Assembly (NCBI GenBank): GCA_025558075.1
Contig: JAHLKF010000022.1
Coordinates: 124,001 to 188,000, forward strand
Origin: Gaertneriomyces semiglobifer
Taxonomy: Eukaryota; Chytridiomycota; Chytridiomycetes; Spizellomycetales; Spizellomycetaceae
Length of the DNA stretch: 64,000 nucleotides
Direction of reading: 5' to 3'
Part shown: positions 20,279-32,300 of the stretch, piece after piece
How the letters are laid out: every line of letters begins with the position of its first letter
Numbering within the stretch: the stretch's first letter is position 1
Made by a program: the position numbers and the translations under genes
Notes under the pieces: model-generated
What the model saw: only the letters and a program-made list of their open reading frames with translations
Told to the model about the DNA's origin: nothing
Databases searched by the model: none

Positions 20279-21253
20279 ATGAACTTCTTCGGCAGGTACG
20301 TCCAGTGCTCGTGGCGTGCGCTGTGCCAACCATTCGATCTGACCTTTCAACTTCTGCAGTAAGTTTGGCAAGAGCAAGAGCAAAAAGGACGGGAACAAGC
20401 CGCTTTTTCTATGTCAACCGTTTATGGATGCCACCCTTGTCAACGGGAGCCTGAGGAAGGTTGTCGCCCTGCCGCGCTACGTGGATATCAACGAATGGTG
20501 AGAGGGTCTGAGACGTACCGGGGAGCATGGAGAGAAGCATCACGCTGACGCGTTCCGTCTGTTGCTTGTATGGCATTGTGCAATTTGCAGGCTAGCCGTA
20601 AACAGTAAGTCATTGCCGCATTGCCCTGCTCCTTGTGGCCGTCGCTGAAAGGTTGCCTTTGCTAGCCTTTGACTTCTTTAATTATATCAACCTCTTTTAC
20701 GGAGCTGTTGCAGAATTCTGCACCCCACAGTATTGTCCAGTCATGAACGGCGGGCCATCGTAAGTGGGAGTGTGCCAATAGCGCTGGCTCCTTCAGACAT
20801 TGAACCCATTCCTTTTACAGCGTTGAGTACACATGGACAGACGCACAAAAACGAACACTCAAAATACCCGCCCCGCAATATGTAGATTATGTTATGACAA
20901 GGATACAAAATGTCCTCAATGACGAGAGTGTGTTCCCGACTAAATCGGGTGGGTTACACTCTGAGCCCCATCGCGTTGAGCTAGCCTCGTTTCTGATATG
21001 TGATGCAGGTACCGAGTTTCCACGAGATTTCCAGAACGAAATACGATCGATATTTAAGCAGCTCTTCCGCATCTTCAGCCACATATACCACGTACACTAC
21101 GAGAAAATTCTGCACGTTTCCGCTGAAGGTCACCTTAACACTCTCTTCGCCCACTTTGCCTGTTTCGCCAGGGAGTTCGACTTATTAGATAGAAAAGAAC
21201 TTACACCGATGGCGGAGTTCATTGCGGAGCTTGAGCAGACGCAGAGAATATAA
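20279..21253 (+). CDS. MOB2: MOB kinase activator, fungal Mob2 type
   Basis: Exons 20279-20295, 20360-20497, 20591-20604, 20666-20759, 20821-20948 and 21009-21253 give 211 residues. The Mob/phocein fold is complete: [45 protein letters not shown], the zinc ligands in FCTPQYC and the later His pair ([17 protein letters not shown]), [20 protein letters not shown] and [19 protein letters not shown] and the LSAE-like VSAEGHLN place it with fungal Mob2, partner of the NDR kinase Cbk1/Orb6 that controls polarity and cell separation. The third exon is only 14 nt (LAVN); without it the frame breaks. Ends 75 bp from the convergent ERCC1 stop. Confidence 0.93.
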
Positions 21254-21328
21254 CAGTTCTCTCCGAATATACGACTGGGGCTGGCTAATTTTTTGCGTGT
21301 TACCGGGAGTCGTGGGAGTGATGCAGTG

Positions 21329-22686
21329 TTATCCTTGGCGCTGACGCTTGTTCAGGATGAATGGTTGCGTGAAAGCCTCCTGTAAGCGGCGAATCTTCTG
21401 CTCCCCAAATCCCGGGCAATCAGAAAGTTCCTCTGCGGTTGCTGACATGATCTTCTGCAAGGACTACCGAGAGTGTGAGAATGTCGCGCGTGCGGAAGCT
21501 CAACCAGCAACGCTCATACATACTCCGAAAGCCGACGCCAACGTCCAAACGTCAGTTTTGTTAACAGACTTGATGTTCGTGAGCGCATCCGTTAACTGGA
21601 AGGCCAACATCTTTCAATACTTGCATCACAGACGATTCGTGGCACGCTAATGCGACTGACCTTTGACGAATAGTCATTGTCCACGCGTTCTTTGATGAGA
21701 TCCGGCGGCTTATGTTCGTATGCTTTGAACGTCTCCAAATACCTCGCTGCTTCCTCCTGACTGATTTAATGGTCAGCATCCCCAAGTATAATCGCGAACA
21801 ACGCCGCCAATTGCACCTCCAAGCCAGTATGATAGTGAAATTGTTATAGACGCAAGCTCTTGTCAAACCACGGACACATGAATGATAGTCGTCCTATCAC
21901 TCCGGATAAGTTAGGGCCCATCAAAGGCAGACATGACAAAGTGGCATATAGCACTCACAACATCGACCAGGCACAGCAGTACACGAAGCAAGTACTGATG
22001 CGTCAGCGGCTTTATGCGATTATATACGTGATCTGGGTGCAGGCGATGATACTTCAGGCTGTTCGTAAAGCGTTAATGGCTATTGCGACCGCTCGTTCCC
22101 ACTGGCTTAAACCATACTACCTCAGATACACAACGCAGCTGGTTTGCCCCACTTGGTAGTCTGGTAGAATGTCACCCCAGCTCCACCTCACGTTTTTGAT
22201 GAAATTCAGAACGGGATTGCCCTCCTAACAACGCGCAGGGCATCAGTAACGTGCCACTATTCCGCACATCACTGACATGCTCACTTGCTTCTTATTCACT
22301 ATAATGTGTGGATGGCCACCTCCGGGGCGTGCTGGTTGGGCAGGGCTCCCGCCTGTTCCGGTTCCTCCAGTCCCCGGCTGCCCAGCACCGGCAACCGCTT
22401 GTCGAGGGTATACCGAATGTCGCGACTCAGCAGGTAAACCGTGACTTATTGCCGGACCGTCTCGGCGCGCATGCTTTCCAAGAACGGTGCCAGGATAGGA
22501 CTGATTTGATTGCCCAGCAATTGGCGGTGCGGGACCAGAACCCGCCGAGGGTAAAACGCTCGTCGGACGGAAGCCGGAATGTGTAGCTCTCTCGCGAATC
22601 TCGCGTTGTCGTTGTTCGACCTCTGCCGGGGTTGGAACTTTAAACAGCGGCCGCTTCTGGTCGCCGTGACCGTGCTCTCCGCTCAT
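21329..22686 (-). CDS. ERCC1: DNA excision repair protein ERCC1/Rad10
   Basis: Seven exons: 22285-22686, 22121-22224, 21959-22058, 21817-21893, 21661-21760, 21524-21595 and 21329-21454; 326 residues. The N-terminal 120 residues are low complexity. The nuclease-like central domain starts at HIIVNKKQ/EGNPVLNFIKNV and runs through WGDILPDYQVGQTSC, YLSLKYHRLHPDH, NNFTIILAWSQEEAARYLETFKAYE and IKERVDNDYSSK. The C-terminal tandem helix-hairpin-helix has LTNIKSVNKTDVWTL and SDCPGFGEQKIRRLQEAF. ERCC1 binds XPF/Rad1 to form the structure-specific endonuclease of nucleotide excision and crosslink repair; ERCC1 itself is not catalytic. Starts 191 bp from BRK1 on the opposite strand. Confidence 0.95.
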
Positions 22687-22877
22687 GTTATGGTCGTCCT
22701 GTAGCTTGTAGATATTCCTCCCACTTTTGGCGACGTTATTACCTTCACGTTTATTGATTGAACATGTTATCGATTTTGGACTGTTACGGAAGCAGCTGCG
22801 TCGACGTGTTTGGCGTGTTTGCACCTATTGAGGCGCTGAACCGACGCCGTAGGATAGTTTCCAGGGTCAACAAAAAG

Positions 22878-23210
22878 ATGTCCAAGACGTTGCAGGCTAC
22901 ATGGAGAAGTGACCGAGATGCTCAGGATCTAGTCGCTAATCTGTCTCTTGGGGTCCGCCAAATGACCTTGTTCCTCACGAAATTTGGTAGGGGTTCCGGC
23001 GACCATTTGTGTACGGTGCATATCTTTATCACCACCTAAACTGAAAGCTGCCTAGATACCCACGCCAGATCACAATTGGCCAGTCTTAATGAGCAGTTGA
23101 CGTATCTGGAACGCCACCTGGCGTTCCTGGAAGCCAAAGTGGGTCCACTGAGCGATTCCAGGCGCTGTTGCATTCTCTCACCAATAGCCGCTTGCAGACG
23201 GGAGCTGTGA
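22878..23210 (+). CDS. BRK1: BRK1/HSPC300, SCAR/WAVE complex subunit
   Basis: Exons 22878-22986 and 23056-23210 give 87 residues; human BRK1 has 75. The alignment with BRK1 is colinear: a short start, then LFLTKFG/DTHARSQLASLNEQLTYLERHLAFLEAKV, corresponding to the [31 protein letters not shown] helix, with the 69-bp intron between FG and D. BRK1 is the small helical subunit of the SCAR/WAVE complex that drives Arp2/3 actin branching; it is absent from most Dikarya but known in chytrids that crawl. WASH subunit 3 has a similar helix and is the main alternative. In-frame upstream ATGs (22764) could extend the N-terminus. After the stop another frame reads a Pro-rich segment. Confidence 0.75.
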
Positions 23211-23380
23211 TGGGAGCTGGGATAGGGCTCAACAATGAGACGCCTAAGGAAAGCCAGTCAACCCTTTTGGAGCCGTCCACAAGTGTGCCACCTCCACCTC
23301 CTCCATTATAAGAGCCGCCACGGTCATTGTAACTTATCATTTACACGCGAATACATCAGCCGCATCCGGTTTCATATACG

Positions 23381-26300
23381 TCAGACTTTCAAAGATGGAG
23401 AATCTTGACTCTGATCCAAATCAAATCCACTCATATCAAGTGGCACAGCATCCCTGACTATGATTTCTTCAACACCGTGAGCGGTAGTAGCACTATCGAG
23501 CTCCAGCTGCGGGCAAAATCTGGTTAGAGGTACATGCATCACAAGAAACGATGAAAGCTATACCTGTAATGTAACTGCGGATACAACGCTGAAGACCCGT
23601 ACGAGGAATGATTCCCACTCCTGAACATGGAAAGGTAGCCCGTAGCCTGGTTGTGACTTCAAATTTCCAGGCAGTACCGAACAGTGTTGGGCAAACGCAA
23701 TTACCACATCATTCGGAGCGTCTCGAAGTGATGGAGCCGGCCCCTCAGCGTCCGTCAACCATTCAGAAAATCTAATCCTCAGAGCTGCATCGTCGAAGAC
23801 CCTGGCGGAGACCAGAATATTCAATATCATTTTTATCACCGTATCCTCAGACATGCCTGTGATATCGGTGCAATGAAGTGATTGTCGCCGTGCAGCTGCA
23901 AATTCTTGAAGTATCAAAGGTAGGAACTCATCGATGTTGGCATCCACCGATGTTAAGGAATGAAGGGTCGTACGTAAAGATGTTGCGTTGTGGTCCGCTT
24001 GCAAAAGCATCTGTCGGAACAAGGCTGAAAATAAATACTTCTGAATTCGCACCTGTCGAGTGCACCCATCTATATCCAGTTCTATCGTAATCAACTTCAG
24101 CCGAGCATCGTTGTAATTCGTCAGGGTTTGGGTAGTCAATTGCCCGTGAAGTTCTTCGACCCTCCTCTTAGCCAGAAGGAGATCATAGCTTCTTTCCGGA
24201 CGAAGGGCACTCCTTCCGACAGACCTGCGTTTCAGTTGCGACCAACGAAACACAGGAAGAATTGTGGTTATGGTACGACCGGAATTGACAACTCGGCCTG
24301 GTGGAATGGGCGCAAAGGTGCCAACTTTGGTCAATGTTGTAGTGTTGTCGCCGACGTACCGTCCGTGACGGTCACTGCTGGGTGTGACGCCCCCAGTTGC
24401 AGCTGTTTTGTCAATAAGCTGGGATATGGTTTCGATGTGGCTACACGAAAAGCGAATAAATCTGATTGCGTCAAAGATAAATGGGTGCAGCAATCGCCTC
24501 ACCTGGAACACCATGCCTGTAGCTTTTCTTTTAACTCCCGTTCATTACATCCTCGGGCTGTTTGTCGAATATCCGAGTCATTCGTGCCCCGCATACGGTG
24601 TACGCCGAGGGCTCTATCGTAGTAAATGTAGCGCAGATTGCGACAGACAATGAGACTCCGTGGCGCAAACTCGATTAATGTGCGGTACCGGGATTGCAAC
24701 TCTACAGCAACGAGACGCAGGGAGGCGTCGGTGCACATGATACTTCTGGTATATCGCGTTCCCGTGGCACCAACACCGGTCTCATGTACTGGGCAGCTGT
24801 TCAGTGTTATCAAAACGATGTCAATTTCGTCATTGCGTTTGCATCGATCTAGGAGGTCTGCGGACAAAGTTTGACGAGGACGATAATGTGTGTTCTGCAG
24901 CCGGTCATCTGCCACTGGCATTTCAATATATCGTGTATTTCGCTGCGAAATGAGCTCAATGTGAGATCGCGAAGTGCGATCATGCGATTTTGTTGCGACA
25001 TTGCACAGCTTAAATCGCTTTCCTTCCTCCAAGGATTCCACGAGAACTTCGTCCGGATTCCATACCGTCAGTAGAGCATGTGTTGTGCGGTCAGTCGCTA
25101 CGCCAACAGGCGGGTAATCGCATACCAGGAAACTAATGAACCTAGAAACCTGTCGCTGAGGCATCTTCTCCTCAAGGCGATCGCGTGCTTCACGCATAAG
25201 CTCTTCGTGATGTTGTCGACGAGAACTCTGTAAGCGCGACTCAACGGCATCCCGCTGCTCTGGCCGCAATTGATTAAGAAGGGAAGAAGGATCAACGGCA
25301 TCTTGAATAGCTTCCGCTAGATCACTTGCGTCCGTCAATTCGACATCGGAAATATCAATAAGTCCTTTGCGAAAGGTGGTCGCATTCGCACTCGTCGACT
25401 CCCGGACGACTTCATTGAGCGTCCTCTCGTACAGTGCAGAGTAGCGCTCTTCCCATTCCTTTACCGCTATGTCCTCCTCGCGCCGTGAGCGTACGATGCC
25501 GGGACCGTCCTGCATCTTTTCCAAAAACTTCATTTCATATTGACGGCAAATAATCACATCCACACAGGGCACCACACCGCCGTTCACAACCAATTGCTTC
25601 AAGCCCAATGTAAAACAAGGTTCGAGTTGATAGCCTAAACAAGCGTCCCAAAGCGCATGCCGCGTTCCGTTGATGTGCAGTAAAAGCTGAACGGCGTCAG
25701 TCGCCTCAAGAACACCACAAGCTTCTCCTGATGGCGCCAACTGGGCACCTGCAATCCTAAGCTTCATTCCTGGGCGAATGAGTCCTTTTCTGATGACGTC
25801 TAATAAAGGCTTATCGACCCTGGCTTTGATGGCATACCAACCATCCGTCAGTTCAAGATTCCAGGAGCACGTCGGAGACGTCTCGTCTTGTTTGCCCACA
25901 GAAGGGTCGAGTTTCGAGGCTTGTGCACTAACGTCTGCCGTCGTCCCCAAGCGCGATACACACAAGATCATGAACCAATGTGGTACGTTGTCCCTTTCAA
26001 CAATCATCTTAACAGCCGATCGTTGGGCCAGATTGATCTCACGTTCATACCGATAGCGCAGCTGCGTTAGTACTTTCGCCGGCGACCAATACTCATCAGC
26101 GAGCTGTGGATATGTGCGCACCATGGAGGCCAATTTCCACACAATCCATCTGTAGTGATTGTGGGCCCACAACTCATTAGCTAGACTGCCATTCGCACCA
26201 AGCGCTACCAGGTCCTCTCTAGCTTCCATCACCCCCCACGACGACCCGTTCTTGACAAAGGCGAACGTCGCAGCGGTACATGAATCAATGCTTTGAACGT

Positions 26301-29300
26301 ACTCCGGGACACTGTCACCGTCATCATTATGACGTGGGGCATCGCGATTACAGCCAAAAGAGTGCCTCATGGTTTGGCGAGGCACATTCGTGCTCAAATC
26401 GAATAGCACGGTTCGTCTCAACGGGAGGGGATGGGCTTGTTCTTGGTGGTGACTGCTCAAAATTTCCTGTCTCCTGTCCGGCGACACTTCGAGGAGATTG
26501 CGGCGGAATGGTTTGCGTCGTCCAGTCGGAGTTGTAGCATCTCGAAAGTTTAGGAGGTTTCTGGTAAAAGATGGGGATGGTGTACCAGGAACGAAAGACC
26601 GGGCAGTGAGCGGGGAGCGATACGGCTTTCCAAACTGAGTGCTGGGTGCCGATTTCGGGGGGTTCTTTGAACGATGCCCCGTTTTGCTCCTTATCGGTGT
26701 AAACAAGGCGCCTTTCTCATGGAGTAATGCATCTGTTAGGACGTTCTTGGAGAATGTTTGCGAGTTTTGCGGCATAATTTTCCCTGAATGAGTTGATTCC
26801 ATGTGCCGCATATTTTCCGGGGAGCTTTTACCATCAAATACTGAGCCAGGGCCTTCAACTAAGATTCGCGCTTGATGATATGCTGTACTTGATATTGGTC
26901 TCAGTGCATTTCCGCCCCCGGTGGAGAACCCGCTTGCCGTAGAACCCCCATCAAATAAACGTTGCGCGTCAGACAGTGCCCCATCAGAAATCGGCTGGAG
27001 CGCTCTTCCCGCGCCTGTGGAAAAGTTGTCATTCATATTCTTCGGATGATGGTCGATTTCATGACTTGCGGTCAGTATGGACTTGCGTGCAACCTCTAGC
27101 GCTTCCTTTGAAAGAGGGCTTAGCGCCTTTCCCGTTCCTGTAGTGAATTCGTTTGCCGTAGAACCCATATCAAATAACCGTTGCGCGTCAGACAGTGCTC
27201 CATCAGAAATCGGCGGGAGCGCTCTTCCCGTGCCTGTTGAAAAGTTGTCATTCATATTCGTCGGATGACGGTCGATTTCATAACTTGCGGTCAGCATGGA
27301 CTTGCGTGCCACCTCTAGCGCTTCTTTTGAAAGAGGGCTTAGCGCCTTTCCCGTTCCTGTAGTGAACCCACAAGCAGAGGACAAGGAATGAGTCAAAACC
27401 GCCGCTTCCTCCGCGGCATCCTCGGTCAGGCCCGATACCGTCTTTCCTGAGCTCCTAACAATTAAATCATTGTTTTCGATGGGAACCGTATCTGACTGGC
27501 AATCCCCCGACTTTGGGGCACACGATCCAGCTGCACCGTTGAGATACTCCTGATGCGCTGCCGCCAAGACCTCGTCAGAAGCACATTCAAACGAGCTGGT
27601 TGCTGGAGCACAACCGAGTTGGAGGTCTGATGAAAGATCGAATTTGCGGTACGCAGATCGCGAATCCGCCAGCAACGCAGCCGCCTGGTCTTCCGCCTGT
27701 TTTAATGGCATCGCTAAGGGTTTGCCAGATGCTTTCGTAAAAGTCTCTGTCGCAACAGGCTCAGTAAGACCGGCCTTTCTATCTATCAATACCGGGGTTG
27801 CGTACAGCTGGATATCTCTGTCGTGTTCGATGGATGATGGCCTTCGGGACTTGCCAGAAAGAATTGTTAAAGCGTCGCCAGATGACCGACAATCCTCCCA
27901 AGCGGTTGCTTCAGGGGAACCAGTCAACTGGGGTGGAATGATACCGTTATCATCGTGATCAAGGGCGCCGCCAAGCGGATGGCTACAATCAGCTGACTCG
28001 CTGCTCACATTCACAGAAATGTTAGATAACAACGCGGCCGCTGCCTCCCATGATGCTGCAGGTATGGGATCTAGCGACTTCCCGGACGCCGTCGCAAAAC
28101 CATTCTGAAGCGCGGGTATGTAACACCTGTTTGAGGCCACTTCTCCTTCCGTGGAGACGGGCTCAGGGATCATCTCGTCATCGACGGCCTGCGGCACTTC
28201 AATTGCTACCTCCAACGGTACAGCCAATGGCATGGCACCAGATGTTTCCGGTGCATCAGCGAGTCCAGGTGGAAATGTGTACGGTTCCTTTTTCAAGCTC
28301 TCTTCATCCACCCCTTTACGGCTACGGCTGAAGATCCGTTCTTTTTCTTCGATTAATGAGGCCGGAGAGTCATTTCGAGACTGCCTGACATCTTTGTCGA
28401 AGTCTTCAGACGGATGAACATCGGCGATTTTTTCCTCAAGCACATTACTGAAGTCATGCTCGGCCTCTCGGTCAGTGCAAGTCACATTCAGAGAGGCGAC
28501 ACCATGACCGCATGAGGCTCTACGGCTCCTCTCTAAAGAAACAGCTGTACCTTGCTGTCCGATTAATATTGAGTTAGCTGATGAATCCGATGCGAATTCG
28601 GGCTCATCCGTCTTCTGCTGTTCAACGGTGCATTCCCGGCCTTCTGATTTGATGATACGAGCAGGCGGTAACGCGAAGGTTGGGTGTAGGTAACTACCGT
28701 GAACGAAGTGGTCTCTATTTGGAACTTCGCGGTCAAACAGTTGCTGCTGCAGGCAATTAGTTGAGATAGCAGGTTCATGGCGTTCCACGATTTGGTCGCA
28801 AGTCGCTTTCAGACCTGGTGGCAGATACGTATCGTTGGCTGATTCGTGGTTCCTGTGCTGTGGAATAGTCCTCCTCTCGTCGAGCTTATCACTCACAGAT
28901 GTTGCTCTCAGCTGGGCAAGGGACTTATGATCGCGGCTCCAGCCCATTTCTTCCAAGGGATTAGCATTCCAGCTGTTCAACAAGTCGTAGGCGTGATCGG
29001 CACATGGAGCTGGTATCGGTTTCTCTGAAGCTGTGTGAAAGACTGGCACTCGTTCTGGGGCTTCTTGATTACAAGTGCCGGCCGTAGGAGACACCGGATT
29101 TGACGTGACATTTTTATCCAGGACTAGAAGCATACTCGATGTGATTTCTTGGGAACAGTCATAACCATACTGCGAATCGGTGAAATAACTTAATCGTGAA
29201 GGGGCAACCGGCTGGCCATCGACGGAGCATTCCAACTCGTGTTCCAACTTTACGCGTGGAGGCGACTTTACGTATCCCTGCGTGAGGCAATGGACATGGT

Positions 29301-32300
29301 CGAGCAAAGACTCATCATAGGCAACACCGTAGTCTTCTTCCGGTGCGGTCCCCCACCGTGTTTCAGAGCGTTCAGCCTTCCATGTGGGAACTGGTGCATC
29401 AACAAAGCTCGGACTCGATGGGCTCGTCGCATGTGATTCCAAACACCCATCCAGCGTTCCTAGGCTAGCATTTTGCCTATTTGGTTGATATGGCTCCGTT
29501 GCCCATGCTGTTTTAGGTTGATCGATATCATCAATATGGGCGAGCACGTTCTCGTCCACAACTTCTGTATTCGGGTGAGGAGCGGTCAATGGGGTACCGC
29601 CATCCGCAACCGCACTGAGATTTGACAGCTTCAAAGTGGACACAGTGCGTTGAGTGCTCCCAGAAATCCTTAGCTGCATATCAGCGTCTGCAGAGAGTTT
29701 CGAATCCCCGGATAAATCCTGTTCTAAGCCGGAGTTAGGACCTCGGATCGTGGGCACCGTCGATTGGCTAGAGTTGGGAGATGAGCGGAGAAACGTTGAG
29801 TGGCTCATATGGCAGAAAATACTGCTCATCTCAGTCGCGAAATCCCCTTCAGCTCCTGAAGTAAACAGTTGCGTATCGCCGGGTGCATCATGTGCAATCG
29901 GGGCATCAGGGGCCTTCGAGAATGCACCCGCGCAGGGTATGATGTCCGTATCCTGATAATCCGGCAACAAATGTGCATCGCTCTCAACTTCTGCTTCTCG
30001 GGTAAATGGGGACGGCTCCAATGCATGCTCTGTTTCGAGAGGGCCTTGATGTGAGGGTGGAGATTTAGGTCGCACGCCGCAAGCGAAGAGTTCTTGTGAT
30101 AATGTTTCACCATCGCCGTCCTGTTGCGATTGCGATACTGCCTGCATGTGGTCAGACATATCGTCTCTTTTGAGGCTCGCATTGTCCATAATTGCTTCTA
30201 CCTCAACTGCGTCTGCGTTACCGAAGTCTTTAGCTCCGCCAGCGTACATCACCTGCAATGCCGAGTTACCAACTTGGATGGACGGAGATGACACCAGTTG
30301 TACTTTACTCGTGCCATCTTCCTCATGATCTGAATCCGCCTGAGTATCCAAAGTATCCAACGCCTCTGCAGGGCGATCAACATTACACGATTCGGACGCT
30401 GATCCAGCTTCGCCCGAGTCTCGCTCATTCTGATGAGAGTTTGTGCGGCAGACTCCCAGAGCGCGACGGAAAAGATCCACAGAAGCGTTACTTTCTTGAC
30501 TATCAGGTAGTGCGTCCGGTAATTCTGGTGCAATACTACGCACACCAGTCGCGTGTTTGTCAACAGACGCAGTGATGGATGCGACGGTTCCTTTGTCAAT
30601 TCTAGTATGCACCAAGGCGCTCTGGCGCATAACTATTTCTACTGAATCTGGTTCAGAAGCTTTAGCACGGGCTTGGAAACGCTGCGCAGTTGAAGCAGTA
30701 ACATGCATATCATCTATGCAAGTAGCATCCGAGTCATCGGAGTCATAAGCGTTAGAAGCAACGGCCGTCATGGAGACAAACTGTGACCGCCCCATTGCAC
30801 CCGTATCAGGTATCAGATCCTGACTGCCAGATATCTCATTCGAGGCTCTATTATTAAAGGCGTCCTCATTATCAAGTGCCGTGTCCGGCTCATCAGCTTC
30901 CTCAAGGGGGGCACTGCATCTAGATACCGCACTCATTTTGGGTAAACGGAGTTGTGCCGAGCATGATTGCTGCAAAGATGGCGCGCGATCTAGCCTGGGC
31001 GATTCGTTCTCAACAGTGTTACTTGTAGGAGTATCGCAATCGCTCTCATCAAGGTATGAAGAGCTGACGCTTGACAGTGGTGACGTCGGGGAGCCAAAAA
31101 GTGTGTCAAAGTCGGCAGCGATATCTCGGTCATTCGGTCTAGGCGGTGTAAGGGTTCCCTGAGACCTTTCTGCCACCTGCCTAATCCGTCGGCCTCCAGA
31201 TCGTGTAGTAGAAGAGGTATTAACGTCACCGTCGGCGTCAGATGAGGCCTGCGTCTTAATCTCCAGCCCATTTTGGGACTGAAGTTGCCTACTTCGGGCA
31301 CGTGTCATGCGACCATTTGTGCCCGCAACACTATTCACTGTCGTATTCCGAACATCGGATTCGACTCTCCGTCTCAACCGCTTCTTCTGTGGGTTCGGTG
31401 AATCCATGTTTCCTGAAATGCTGCGTTTACCTGGTTCTGACATGGCGCCGCGGCATGCGAAGTCCGAGAAGTCGGTAACCTGCTCGCACCGCCTAAGCGG
31501 TGGTCGGTCGATCGTAGAGCGTTGTGTGCGTAGATCTGTCATCACAGAGGAGCCCGGTGGGGTGCTGTCATCATCGGTGGAAACGAAGCTACGTTGTCTC
31601 TTCTCTGTTCTCATGCGTGGAGTCTTACTCGGTGTGTTATTGGTCGATTTCGAGCCTGGCATGAGGAGCAAATTTCCTTTACGTCTGGTGATTGAGGATC
31701 TCTGCTGCTTCGGCGACTGTTGCACGGGAGTTCGTGACATGACATCTAGCACAGGAGTTGGTGATCGCTTTCGCCGCTTCAACTCAGGCGAAGGACGACT
31801 ACCGTCGGAATCTGAGCTGTCAATAGCTGATGGTGTCCTTGAAGCGTTCCCGCATCGCAATAAGCGGCGCTTGGGTCGTGCCGGTGTGCCTTTTGCGAAG
31901 TTTTCGCGGAATCCTGGCCTCATCGGCGTGCCTTCCGCCACGTCTTTGGCGTGAGGACGGGAGGTCTTAGATATTCCTTGCAGGGCATCACTAATATCGT
32001 CTAGGAAAGTCGGTTCTAGAAAGATGTTTCCGTCGTCGTTAGACGACGAGATAGTGCTAGCGGATCGCGCGTGGCTCTGCTGAAGCGCCGAGGCTTTGCG
32101 AGTTAGAGCTGTTATTTCATGCACCGGCTTACTATCCCAAACGGACGAATCATCGACGACGTGTGATTCTTCAATAAGTCGGTCACTGAATTGTCCCGTG
32201 AGTCGGCGAATTAGTCCCGCATTAGTCAAGTGGAGAGGTGGGGCGGAAAGCGGTGAGCGACCGGCGATCGGGGTGACCCCGCCCGCTGGCACTGCCAAAT

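Noticed and set aside
24462..24502. 41-bp intron (acceptor at 24462) in BRCA2
   Set aside because: In frame and possible, but shorter than every other intron found; the acceptor at 24441 gives 62 bp, the local norm. Both keep the same downstream frame.
23507..24514. Separate gene downstream of BRCA2 beginning at an ATG near 24514
   Set aside because: That ATG lies inside the last BRCA2 codons and the residues after it fall in an intron with proper GT and AG ends; the frame joins BRCA2 in phase.
26939..27376. Tandem repeats read as a satellite or CRISPR-like array
   Set aside because: Only two units, 219 bp, perfectly in frame inside coding sequence and encoding BRC repeats.
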